A stretch of DNA of 5,069 nucleotides from JALQTD01 sp036825655 (lineage in GTDB: Bacteria; Bacteroidota; Bacteroidia; Flavobacteriales_D; Sanyastnellaceae): NCBI GenBank assembly GCA_036825655.1, contig DAISXU010000155.1:1-5069 (forward strand). Reading direction: 5' to 3'. The notes beneath the pieces are model-generated. The model worked only from the letters and a program-made list of their open reading frames with translations. It made no database searches and was not told where the DNA came from. The position numbers were made by a program, and so were the translations under genes. Shown one piece after another: positions 1 through 5,069 of this stretch (positions within the stretch are counted from its first letter, which is position 1; every line of letters begins with the position of its first letter).

Positions 1-1100
1 ACTGGATCGCTCTTTGGTCCAACTTTGGGCTTCAGGTGCACCCGTCATCGATGCAAGTGATCTTGCCTGTGGGCATTAGCTTTTACACGTTTCAGACGTT
101 GAGTTACTCCATTGACATCTACCGAAAGGAATTAAAGCCCACGAAGGATTTCATTGCTTTTGCCGCATTTGTGAGTTTTTTCCCTCAATTGGTTGCGGGT
201 CCTATCGAGCGAGCTCGTTCGCTGCTTCCACAAATTGAATCGAAGCGCATTTTTGAGTCAGGCGATGCAAAACAAGGCATTCGGCTGATCATTTGGGGCC
301 TGTTCAAGAAGGTGGTAATTGCAGATACTTGCGCTGTCCATGCCAACGAACTGTTCGCGAATTATGGAGATTATGGTGGACTCGCCTTGATGTTGGGTGC
401 CTTGTATTTTGCATTTCAGATTTATGGAGATTTCAGCGGTTACAGCGACATCGCGATTGGAACAGCGCGGTTGTTTGGAATCCGATTGATGACGAATTTT
501 AAAACGCCCTACTTTTCAAGGAACATTGCTGAATTCTGGAGGCGCTGGCACATTTCCTTGTCGACGTGGTTTCGTGATTATGTATACATTCCGCTCGGTG
601 GTTCGCGGTCTGGAAAGTGGAAATCGGTAAGGAACACGTTTGTCATCTTCTTGGTCAGTGGGTTTTGGCATGGAGCGAACTGGACGTTTCTTGTTTGGGG
701 GGGCATTCATGCGATTCTGTTCTTGCCGCTTTTGCTGGGAGGGCTGAACAGGAAGTACACCGATGACATCCTTTACTGGCCAAGTGGCAGGGAGGTGATG
801 GGCATGATGGGGACGTTTTCTGTTGTTGTGGTTGGATGGGTTTTCTTTCGATCAAATTCGCTGGCCGATGCCATGGGGTATTTGACGGGCTTTTTTGGAA
901 CGGGCAAGATGACGAGTTTGATCCCCCTAGCGGCGATTGGTCCTTTTTGTGTTTTGGAAATTGCACTCGGACGCAAAGTGCACACAGGTTTCTCTTTGAA
1001 TGGTTTTTGGCGTCAAGTGGGGTGGGGGGTGCTCCTCTTTTTAGTTGTGGCGATTGGATATTCGCAGCAGCAACAGGCATTCATCTATTTCCAATTCTGA
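1..1100 (+). CDS. MBOAT family membrane O-acyltransferase, AlgI-like (5' end outside window)
   Basis: This is an integral inner-membrane acyltransferase of the MBOAT family. In AlgI and DltB systems such proteins move an activated acyl group across the membrane for transfer to an envelope polymer. The reading frame is open from the first base, so the GTG at 36 is not the real start. About 365 residues are visible, against roughly 470-490 for the family, so about 100 N-terminal residues are missing. Counting from the codon at 36, typical blocks are LPVGISFYTFQ (10-20), PQLVAGPIERA (50-60), QIYGDFSGYSDIAIG (128-142), FWRRWHISLSTWFRDY (167-182) and SGFWHGANW (208-216). The conserved histidines are H172 and H212; H212 matches the proposed catalytic His of the family. 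About eight hydrophobic stretches are visible, and the protein ends in the usual FIYFQF. The stop overlaps the ATG of the SGNH gene, so the two are probably translated together. The family call is firm; the acceptor substrate is unknown. Confidence 0.95.
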   Translation, partial: WIALWSNFGLQVHPSSMQVILPVGISFYTFQTLSYSIDIYRKELKPTKDFIAFAAFVSFFPQLVAGPIERARSLLPQIESKRIFESGDAKQGIRLIIWGLFKKVVIADTCAVHANELFANYGDYGGLALMLGALYFAFQIYGDFSGYSDIAIGTARLFGIRLMTNFKTPYFSRNIAEFWRRWHISLSTWFRDYVYIPLGGSRSGKWKSVRNTFVIFLVSGFWHGANWTFLVWGGIHAILFLPLLLGGLNRKYTDDILYWPSGREVMGMMGTFSVVVVGWVFFRSNSLADAMGYLTGFFGTGKMTSLIPLAAIGPFCVLEIALGRKVHTGFSLNGFWRQVGWGVLLFLVVAIGYSQQQQAFIYFQF

Positions 1101-2062
1101 TGTGGCATTTTCTGAAGGACCTCGGGTGGGTGGTGGTGGTGACATTGTTGCTACTGCTGGCAACATGGGTTTTACCATTTTGGATGAAGCCGAATGCCAT
1201 TGTTACGGGATATGCTCGTCTTTCGGATTCATCCTACGAGAATTTGATTTTGGGAACATCGAGGGCGGCCTATGCCGTTTCGCCAGAAGTTTTGGAGGCT
1301 CAATTGATTGGTGGCGAATGGTGTAATTTTTCATTCACACTTAGTGATTCTCCTTGGTGTGCTGCCTATGCTAATGCTGTAGAAGACAAATTGAGTTGCC
1401 TGGATTCACAGACCCAACAGCCTGTTTTCCTTTTGTTTGTGGACCCTTGGAGTTTGTCTGAGGAAGCCTCAGGGGAAACTTCTTTTCTCGCCGATCAGGG
1501 CATCCGTTCATGCGGTACTTCTGGGTGGTATTTTCTACTCAAGCACACCGATCCCTTGGGGGTATGGAAATTCAGTTGGTGGAACGCCCTTGTCGATGCC
1601 AATTCTTCGTGGACGGGGATTCACCGGCCAGTCATAGAGATTACTCCTTCTGGCTGGTTGAAGGCAGAACCCATAAACGATCTGAAGGTCATTCGCCGTG
1701 CTATTGACTCTAAGCTTCAAGTTTACCGGGGGAAATCCAGATCTTCGTCTTGGCCAGGTGTCCCAAATCAAGAAGCTTTAGAACAGGTCATTGATGCAAT
1801 TCAAAGTCGAACGTTAACTCCCAAAATCGTACTGGTGAGGCCGCCAGTTGTGCCAGAATTCAAGGAGCTTGAGGAATCGCATTGTCCTGGATTTCAAGAG
1901 GAAATGAACCGTCTCCTCTCGAAGTACAATTTGAGGTATTGGGACTTCTCGGAGTCAAGCTCGCTCGGAACCAAGGACTTTCAAGATGCGCACCATTTGA
2001 ATTCGGAAGGAGCGCGAGTGTTTTCGCTTCAATTGGCCGACTCTTTGCGAACGTTGCAATGA
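1100..2062 (+). CDS. Membrane-anchored SGNH/GDSL-like acyl-transfer partner of the MBOAT protein
   Basis: The product is 320 aa, with one N-terminal membrane segment (about residues 10-28, rich in Val and Leu) and a large domain expected in the periplasm. The SGNH features are weak but in the right order. LILGTSRAAY (49-58) gives the candidate nucleophile S54. NFS (76-78) may be a second block. VRPPV (246-250) follows a beta-strand-like segment. DAHHLNSEGA (296-305) supplies a DxxH pair, D296 and H299, near the C-terminus. The usual GDS of block I is GTS here, as in other SGNH proteins that accompany MBOATs. The frame stays open upstream to 836, but the ATG at 1100 is chosen for three reasons: it overlaps the MBOAT stop as TGATG, it puts the membrane anchor at the N-terminus, and upstream starts would lie deep inside MBOAT coding sequence. 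By analogy with AlgJ/AlgX and DltD it would transfer the acyl group to the final acceptor. Function is inferred from motifs and context. Confidence 0.85.
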   Translation: MWHFLKDLGWVVVVTLLLLLATWVLPFWMKPNAIVTGYARLSDSSYENLILGTSRAAYAVSPEVLEAQLIGGEWCNFSFTLSDSPWCAAYANAVEDKLSCLDSQTQQPVFLLFVDPWSLSEEASGETSFLADQGIRSCGTSGWYFLLKHTDPLGVWKFSWWNALVDANSSWTGIHRPVIEITPSGWLKAEPINDLKVIRRAIDSKLQVYRGKSRSSSWPGVPNQEALEQVIDAIQSRTLTPKIVLVRPPVVPEFKELEESHCPGFQEEMNRLLSKYNLRYWDFSESSSLGTKDFQDAHHLNSEGARVFSLQLADSLRTLQ

Positions 2063-2075
2063 AAAGAAGGGCAGG

Positions 2076-3449
2076 TCATAGGTGCTGGTCCATCATGATG
2101 ATCATCAGTGCGCAGGCAGCCGCTCCGAGCTCGAGTTCACGTTTGTGTACGTTTTCGAAGACATCGCGCTCGCTGTGGTGGTAGTCAAAATACCGTTGGT
2201 TATCGGGGAGTAGTCCGATGAGCAGTGGACGAGGTTCTAGAGTTTTTAGCGGTGAAATGTCGACACCAGCCCATCCATTGCGGTTGGTGTGCAAGCCAAA
2301 TCGCTCGAGATCTGCCATTTGGTTTTCAAGCCAATCGACTTCCTTTGTTGTTGCATCAATGCTAAAACCACGAGGCACGAGCCCACCTGCATCAGACTCC
2401 ATGGCGCCGATTACTTGCTTTCCTTCTTCGTTGTTCGCTGCCCAATCGGCATAGGCCTTGCCTCCCCTGTTGCCGTTTTCTTCGTTGATGAAAAGTACGA
2501 AGTGCAGGGTGTGCCTCGGTTGGTAGTCGATGGCTTGAAGCAAGCGGAGTGCTTCAATGGTGTGCACGATTCCTGCTCCGTCATCGTGAGCGCCCTCGCC
2601 AATGTCCCAGGAGTCGAGGTGGCCACCGAGGGCGATGATTTGATTTGGCAATTCACGTCCTTCCAAAACGCCAATCACGTTGCCTTGTTCCCGTTCTCCG
2701 AGGTCTCGGCAATTCATGGTCAGGGTGACTTCCAAATCGGGGTCCTCATCAACGCGGTGGGCGAGCTCACGGGCATCAACCGTGCTGATTGCTGCAGTTG
2801 GAACCCGAGCGATGCCTTCTTCATACTGCATCGCTCCCGTGTGGGGGACGGTATCATAGGCGTGTGTCATGCTGCGCACCAAGGCAGCCACTCCACCAGC
2901 CTTCGCTGCAGCTACCGCTCCTTGTGACCGTTGGTCTACGGCACCGCCATAGGCAGCGCCTGTGTTGATGAGGAGCGGATTCATCGGACGGTTGAACAAC
3001 ACGATGCGTCCTTCTGTCGCAGTGCGTGGAAGCGCGGCCAGTTCGTCAATCCCCGGAACGACCACGCACTTGGCGCGCAATGCAGAATCTCCAGGCGTTG
3101 GGATGGATCCACCAAGTGCCGTGACTCGGAGTGGCAGTCCAGCGCAATCGGCCGTGCACTCCGATCCGCGTGTCCATGCCGGCACCACCACGGGCAGCAC
3201 GTAAACCGAATCTGCTCCATTGTCAGCCAATGCTTCAGCTCCCCAACGCATCGCTGCATCCGCTTCGGGAGAACCACTGAGCCGGTGCCCAATGCCTTTT
3301 GTCAATTCCCTCAGGCGCTCGTAGGAGGCTCCATTGCCAAGCGATTCTTCGAACAGCGCCTCCGCTTGAGCAAGTTCCGAGTCCGACCATTGCGCTGCAG
3401 CTCCCGCTGCATGGCAACATAAACTCAGTGCCAAAACCAATCGTGTCAT
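2076..3449 (-). CDS. Secreted M28 family zinc aminopeptidase/carboxypeptidase (PGCP-like)
   Basis: This 457-aa protein starts with a cleavable signal peptide (residues 1 to about 19, ending AAGAAAQ), so it acts outside the cytoplasm. An N-terminal lid segment (45-95, with the GHRLSGSPEA motif) is followed by a PA-like insert (about 125-245) and the M28 catalytic domain (about 255-457). Di-zinc site residues are visible: H277 and D279 in GGHLDSWD, D289 in HDDGAG, the Glu pair E323-E324 in NEENG (general base and ligand), D353 in ESDAGG, and a His in DYHHSERD (424 or 425). The layout matches plasma glutamate carboxypeptidase-like M28 enzymes, which release residues from short peptides. Cysteines C98, C102, C128 and C247 could form disulfides after export. 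The Cys at 11-12 do not fit a lipobox. It lies downstream of the WYL regulator gene on the same strand after 119 bases, and converges on the SGNH gene with 13 bases between. The true substrate is unknown. Confidence 0.95.
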   Translation of the reverse strand: MTRLVLALSLCCHAAGAAAQWSDSELAQAEALFEESLGNGASYERLRELTKGIGHRLSGSPEADAAMRWGAEALADNGADSVYVLPVVVPAWTRGSECTADCAGLPLRVTALGGSIPTPGDSALRAKCVVVPGIDELAALPRTATEGRIVLFNRPMNPLLINTGAAYGGAVDQRSQGAVAAAKAGGVAALVRSMTHAYDTVPHTGAMQYEEGIARVPTAAISTVDARELAHRVDEDPDLEVTLTMNCRDLGEREQGNVIGVLEGRELPNQIIALGGHLDSWDIGEGAHDDGAGIVHTIEALRLLQAIDYQPRHTLHFVLFINEENGNRGGKAYADWAANNEEGKQVIGAMESDAGGLVPRGFSIDATTKEVDWLENQMADLERFGLHTNRNGWAGVDISPLKTLEPRPLLIGLLPDNQRYFDYHHSERDVFENVHKRELELGAAACALMIIMMDQHL

Positions 3450-3568
3450 GCTCCGAAAGTACGCAATCTCAGGAGTTCCGTATCAAGGCAAGTTTTTGCC
3501 ATCCAACTGCTGCCTGAGGAGGGTGAAGCAACTTAGGCCAACATCCTACCCAGCGAGTCAGCAGGCAT

Positions 3569-4489
3569 TCAAGACTCCGCTAAATAAGCTATAACGGCCG
3601 CATCTCCCAGGACCCAAATGTCGTTCGGGTCGTCAAATCCACGGATGAATCGAGCGGCTGGTCTTAGGTCCACACAAGGGCCCTCGAGCACAAAACGATC
3701 GTTCTCTTTCGCTCGGCGGATGTATGGAATGCTGATGGGATTTTCTGTGCGCAAGAACATGGCTGCCTTCAGTGACAGGTTCAACTCAAGGCGGTGAAGG
3801 CCTTCATCTTCATCGCTGTAACTAAAACCAAAGATGTCTGGCAAGCAAGCACGGTGCATTTCATTGAGTTCAATGGCCTCATCTTGAACTTCAGCCAAGG
3901 AAATCCGATCCAATCGAAAGAACTTATTCTGCTTGCTTGCTACTTCATAAGCTGAAAGGCAATTGTGATTGGCCATCAATTCGATGGGTTCTACCAAGCG
4001 GTTGGCAATGCTGTTGCTATTGACCGAGTGATAACCGACTAAAAGCAAACGCTTTCGCTGGTGAATGGCTCTTGAAATGGAAGTGAGGATTTGTGCTAGC
4101 GACGCTTGCACCAAGGAGTCGGCCACATGCTCACTTTCGCGATGTTTATTCAACTTCCTGAGGATGGAATGCGAGAGGGGATGGTTGGGAATCTGCTCTT
4201 CCAGCAAGCTCTTGAGCAACTGCGCTTCGTCTGAGGTAAAGGGCTCATTGAGTTCTTCACCTGCGATGTAGGTGTGCCTGTCAAAGTCGGATTCCACGAC
4301 GTACCCGAGGCTCTCAATCAGGTTGAAGTACCTGTAAATGGAGCGCTCGCTCACTTCTAACAACTCTGCAAATTCCTTTCGGGTGCGCCTCGGTGATCGC
4401 CGCATTAACACGATGAGTCGCAGCACCCTGTGCACCGTCAATTGATTGAAGTCGTCCGGGGTGCTCCTGTCCTTACCTGGTTTGCTCAT
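3569..4489 (-). CDS. HTH-WYL domain transcriptional regulator
   Basis: This 306-aa cytoplasmic DNA-binding protein has the standard layout of WYL regulators. A winged HTH covers about residues 18-65; EFAELLEVSERSIYRYFNLI (39-58) contains the turn and recognition helix. A linker (80-135) leads to the WYL domain (about 140-200), and a C-terminal WCX-like extension runs from about 230 to 300. The WYL domain is recognised from RKRLLLVGYHS (145-155) and FFRLDRI (190-196). The name-giving Trp-Tyr-Leu tripeptide reads N176-C177-L178, so the two aromatic residues are replaced. WYL domains are thought to sense nucleic acids or nucleotides; the ligand here is unknown. The ATG at 4489 is chosen because the HTH follows directly, and the next ATG triplets upstream (starting at 4508 and 4515) are out of frame. 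It has a long upstream region with palindromes, and its likely downstream neighbour is the M28 peptidase, a possible but unproven target. Confidence 0.92.
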   Translation of the reverse strand: MSKPGKDRSTPDDFNQLTVHRVLRLIVLMRRSPRRTRKEFAELLEVSERSIYRYFNLIESLGYVVESDFDRHTYIAGEELNEPFTSDEAQLLKSLLEEQIPNHPLSHSILRKLNKHRESEHVADSLVQASLAQILTSISRAIHQRKRLLLVGYHSVNSNSIANRLVEPIELMANHNCLSAYEVASKQNKFFRLDRISLAEVQDEAIELNEMHRACLPDIFGFSYSDEDEGLHRLELNLSLKAAMFLRTENPISIPYIRRAKENDRFVLEGPCVDLRPAARFIRGFDDPNDIWVLGDAAVIAYLAES

Positions 4490-4690
4490 GGTTTCCGTGC
4501 TGGTTCATTTGCCATTGCAAACGAAAGGAAATATTTGAGATGATTCTATAAATTGAATGCATCTGTCATGTTAAAAGTGCAAAATGTTGCCTTAGCCCGG
4601 TGAGCAGGTGATGGATGGATCGCCTTGAGGGAACTTCAAATGCCAAACAAGGGCAACGAGATGTGTAGGAATCGAGCGAGGGGCAAGGCG

Positions 4691-4708
4691 GAGGGATTTT
4701 AAACCCTC
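4691..4708. repeat. Short stem-loop resembling a tRNA T-arm on the minus strand
   Basis: GAGGG (4691-4695) and CCCTC (4704-4708) flank an 8-base AT-only loop. On the minus strand this reads GAGGG TTTAAAAT CCCTC followed by CGCCTTG, which looks like a T-arm plus the 3' acceptor strand of a tRNA. The loop is 8 rather than 7 bases, and no matching 5' acceptor strand, D-arm or anticodon arm is found on that strand. It is therefore not called a tRNA. Confidence 0.3.
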
Positions 4709-4786
4709 GGACCCATTAAATGGATTCGATCGTGGCAACAATTAATTCCCTCTGAAATGCAGTAACACTGTGAAAATCAATAGAGG

Positions 4787-4808
4787 TGAGAATTGCCGCA
4801 ATTTCTCA
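4787..4808. repeat. Near-perfect inverted repeat (10-base arms, one extra T)
   Basis: TGAGAATTGC, central C, GCAATTTCTCA: the right arm is the exact reverse complement of the left except for one extra T. As RNA it would form an 8-pair stem with a GCCGC loop and one bulged base. It sits 8 bases before the perfect palindrome, so the two may act together as an operator region or as consecutive hairpins of one transcript. Confidence 0.35.
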
Positions 4809-4816
4809 GGGTCAAA

Positions 4817-4831
4817 TGCAGTTCAACTGCA
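4817..4831. repeat. Perfect 15-base palindrome, operator-like
   Basis: TGCAGTT, central C, AACTGCA: two perfect 7-base arms around one base. The shape and size suit a dimeric DNA-binding protein. It lies about 330 bases upstream of the WYL regulator start and 8 bases after the inverted repeat ending at 4808. It could equally be a small hairpin in a + strand transcript, although a one-base centre makes a poor RNA loop unless inner pairs open. No bound protein can be named. Confidence 0.4.
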
Positions 4832-4929
4832 CGGTATGTGTGTGGTCAGATTGCTATGGATAGGGTGGATGATCCCTTAAATCTAATGGGATTACGGCGG
4901 GGGCAGCGATTTGAAATGCGGTAGGTGCT

Positions 4930-5043
4930 AGCGTTTTGTCCTGAAGACGCAATCTAAGAATGGAGAGGAAGCGCCGTTTTCCCGGGTCGGTGGATGCATC
5001 AAAGGACGACGAACGCTTGGCCTTCCTGTGGAAGGCCGTTTTT
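4930..5043 (+). ncRNA. Candidate structured small RNA or terminator-type leader (5' end unknown)
   Basis: Bases 4930-4942 (A GCGTT TTGTCCT) pair with 5003-5017 (AGGACGA, bulged CG, AACGC T) in a 13-pair stem with one G-U pair and a two-base bulge. The pairing can continue inward: 4946-4947 with 4999-5000, then 4949-4951 with 4995-4997, around one mismatch. The enclosed part can form a further hairpin, either GGAAG 4967-4971 with TTTCC 4978-4982, or CGCCG 4972-4976 with CGGTG 4988-4992. A perfect terminator hairpin starts one base after the closing stem. This layout fits a small RNA, or an aptamer-plus-terminator leader controlling a gene beyond the window. It does not match what I know of tmRNA, RNase P RNA, SRP RNA or a named riboswitch. 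The 5' end is not defined and no promoter was found. The structure was drawn by hand, not computed. Confidence 0.35.
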
Positions 5044-5069
5044 CATTCCCTGCGCCAGGCTTTGAAGCG
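4960..5069 (+). CDS. Possible start of an unrecognised gene running off the window (doubtful)
   Basis: From the ATG at 4960 the frame is open to the window edge, 36 codons, with the last in-frame stop upstream at 4942-4944. The product begins MERKRRFPGS, is rich in Arg and Lys, and resembles no family I can name. Third positions are mostly G or C, which slightly favours coding. Against it, a perfect terminator hairpin with a T run (5019-5043) lies inside the frame, a 36-codon open stretch is unremarkable by chance, and no ribosome site is seen. Treat it as an alternative to the RNA candidate over the same bases. Confidence 0.18.
   Translation, partial: MERKRRFPGSVDASKDDERLAFLWKAVFHSLRQALK
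5019..5043 (+). terminator. Rho-independent terminator, + strand
   Basis: GGCCTTCC (5019-5026), loop TGT (5027-5029) and GGAAGGCC (5030-5037) form a perfect 8-pair GC-rich stem. One G follows, then five T (5039-5043). The T run lies only on the + strand side; the minus side reads AAGCG after the stem. A perfect 8-base arm directly before a T run is unlikely by chance in a window this size. There is no + strand gene of normal length upstream of it after 2062, so the transcript it ends is unaccounted for. Confidence 0.65.

Larger units (their letters stand above)
4490..5069. other. Long non-coding stretch upstream of the WYL regulator
   Basis: These 580 bases hold no convincing protein gene in any frame. 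They should contain the promoter of the minus-strand WYL gene, but I found no clean match to the Bacteroidota pattern TTG then TAnnTTTG. Going rightwards there are inverted repeats at 4691-4708, 4713-4723 (CCATT A AATGG), 4787-4808, 4817-4831 and 4871-4893 (GATCCC pairing with GGGATT, 11-base loop), then a long-range stem and a strong + strand terminator ending at 5043. The 9-mer AAATGCAGT occurs at 4755 and 4814, with a one-mismatch copy at 4914. The hairpins plus a + strand terminator point to a structured transcript rather than an empty spacer. Confidence 0.7.

Noticed and set aside
655..1080. Minus-strand open frame of 141 codons opposite the MBOAT gene
   Set aside because: Antisense shadow with Pro/Ser/Lys-rich low-complexity residues and no recognisable domain.
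836..1099. In-frame extension of the SGNH gene upstream to 836
   Set aside because: It lies wholly inside the MBOAT coding sequence, would bury the membrane anchor internally, and its residues look like an out-of-frame shadow. The ATG at 1100 overlapping the MBOAT stop is far better.
2289..3422. Plus-strand open frames of 160-210 codons across the peptidase gene
   Set aside because: They are antisense shadows of a gene with an intact catalytic motif set; none begins or reads like a known protein.
3454..3486. Possible minus-strand promoter for the M28 gene: TTG (3486-3484) and TACTTTCG (3461-3454)
   Set aside because: One mismatch to TAnnTTTG and a 22-base spacer, longer than usual; transcription would begin at or past the ATG. 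Too weak to annotate.
3487..3500. Hairpin GGCAA GTTT TTGCC between the WYL and M28 genes
   Set aside because: Only five pairs and no T run after it on either strand, so it does not support a terminator.
3512..3538. Inverted repeat GCCTGAG / CTTAGGC in the same gap
   Set aside because: Seven pairs on the + strand only with a G-U and a 13-base loop; on the minus strand, the direction of the genes, it has a mismatch and no T run.
4615..4668. Small + strand frame MDRLEGTSNA of 17 codons
   Set aside because: Too short, with no supporting signal upstream or downstream.
4786..4863. Small + strand frame from GTG 4786 ending near 4863 with a Cys-rich tail
   Set aside because: About 25 codons, GTG start, no ribosome site, and it coincides with the inverted repeats that explain the sequence better.

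Overview
The window looks like chromosomal DNA of a Bacteroidota bacterium, possibly a Flavobacteriales-type lineage of middling GC. The basis is indirect: the MBOAT protein ends in the FIYFQF tail usual for the family, no start codon has a clear Shine-Dalgarno sequence, and the gene families fit. No rRNA, tRNA, CRISPR array, transposase or phage gene is visible.

Region 1 (1-2062, + strand) is a two-gene cassette for acylating an extracytoplasmic glycan or other envelope molecule. The first gene is an AlgI-like MBOAT membrane acyltransferase whose N-terminus lies outside the window. The second overlaps it by one base (TGATG) and encodes a membrane-anchored SGNH-type protein with a Ser/Asp/His triad. 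MBOAT plus SGNH is the known architecture of surface O-acylation systems such as AlgI with AlgJ/AlgX, and DltB with DltD. The MBOAT would bring the acyl group across the membrane and the SGNH partner would transfer it. The acceptor cannot be read from the sequence.

Region 2 (2076-4489, - strand) holds two co-oriented genes. Transcriptionally first is a WYL-type HTH regulator (3569-4489). A 119-base gap separates it from a secreted M28 zinc peptidase of the plasma glutamate carboxypeptidase type (2076-3449). The peptidase gene converges on the SGNH gene with only 13 bases between their stop codons.

Region 3 (4490-5069) has no convincing protein gene. It contains several inverted repeats, including a perfect 15-base palindrome at 4817-4831. 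It ends in a strong + strand intrinsic terminator at 5019-5043, immediately preceded by a 13-pair long-range stem (4930-4942 with 5003-5017). This suggests an unannotated structured small RNA, or a terminator-type leader for a gene beyond the window. A short ORF (4960 to the edge) competes for the same bases. This stretch is the least explained part of the window.
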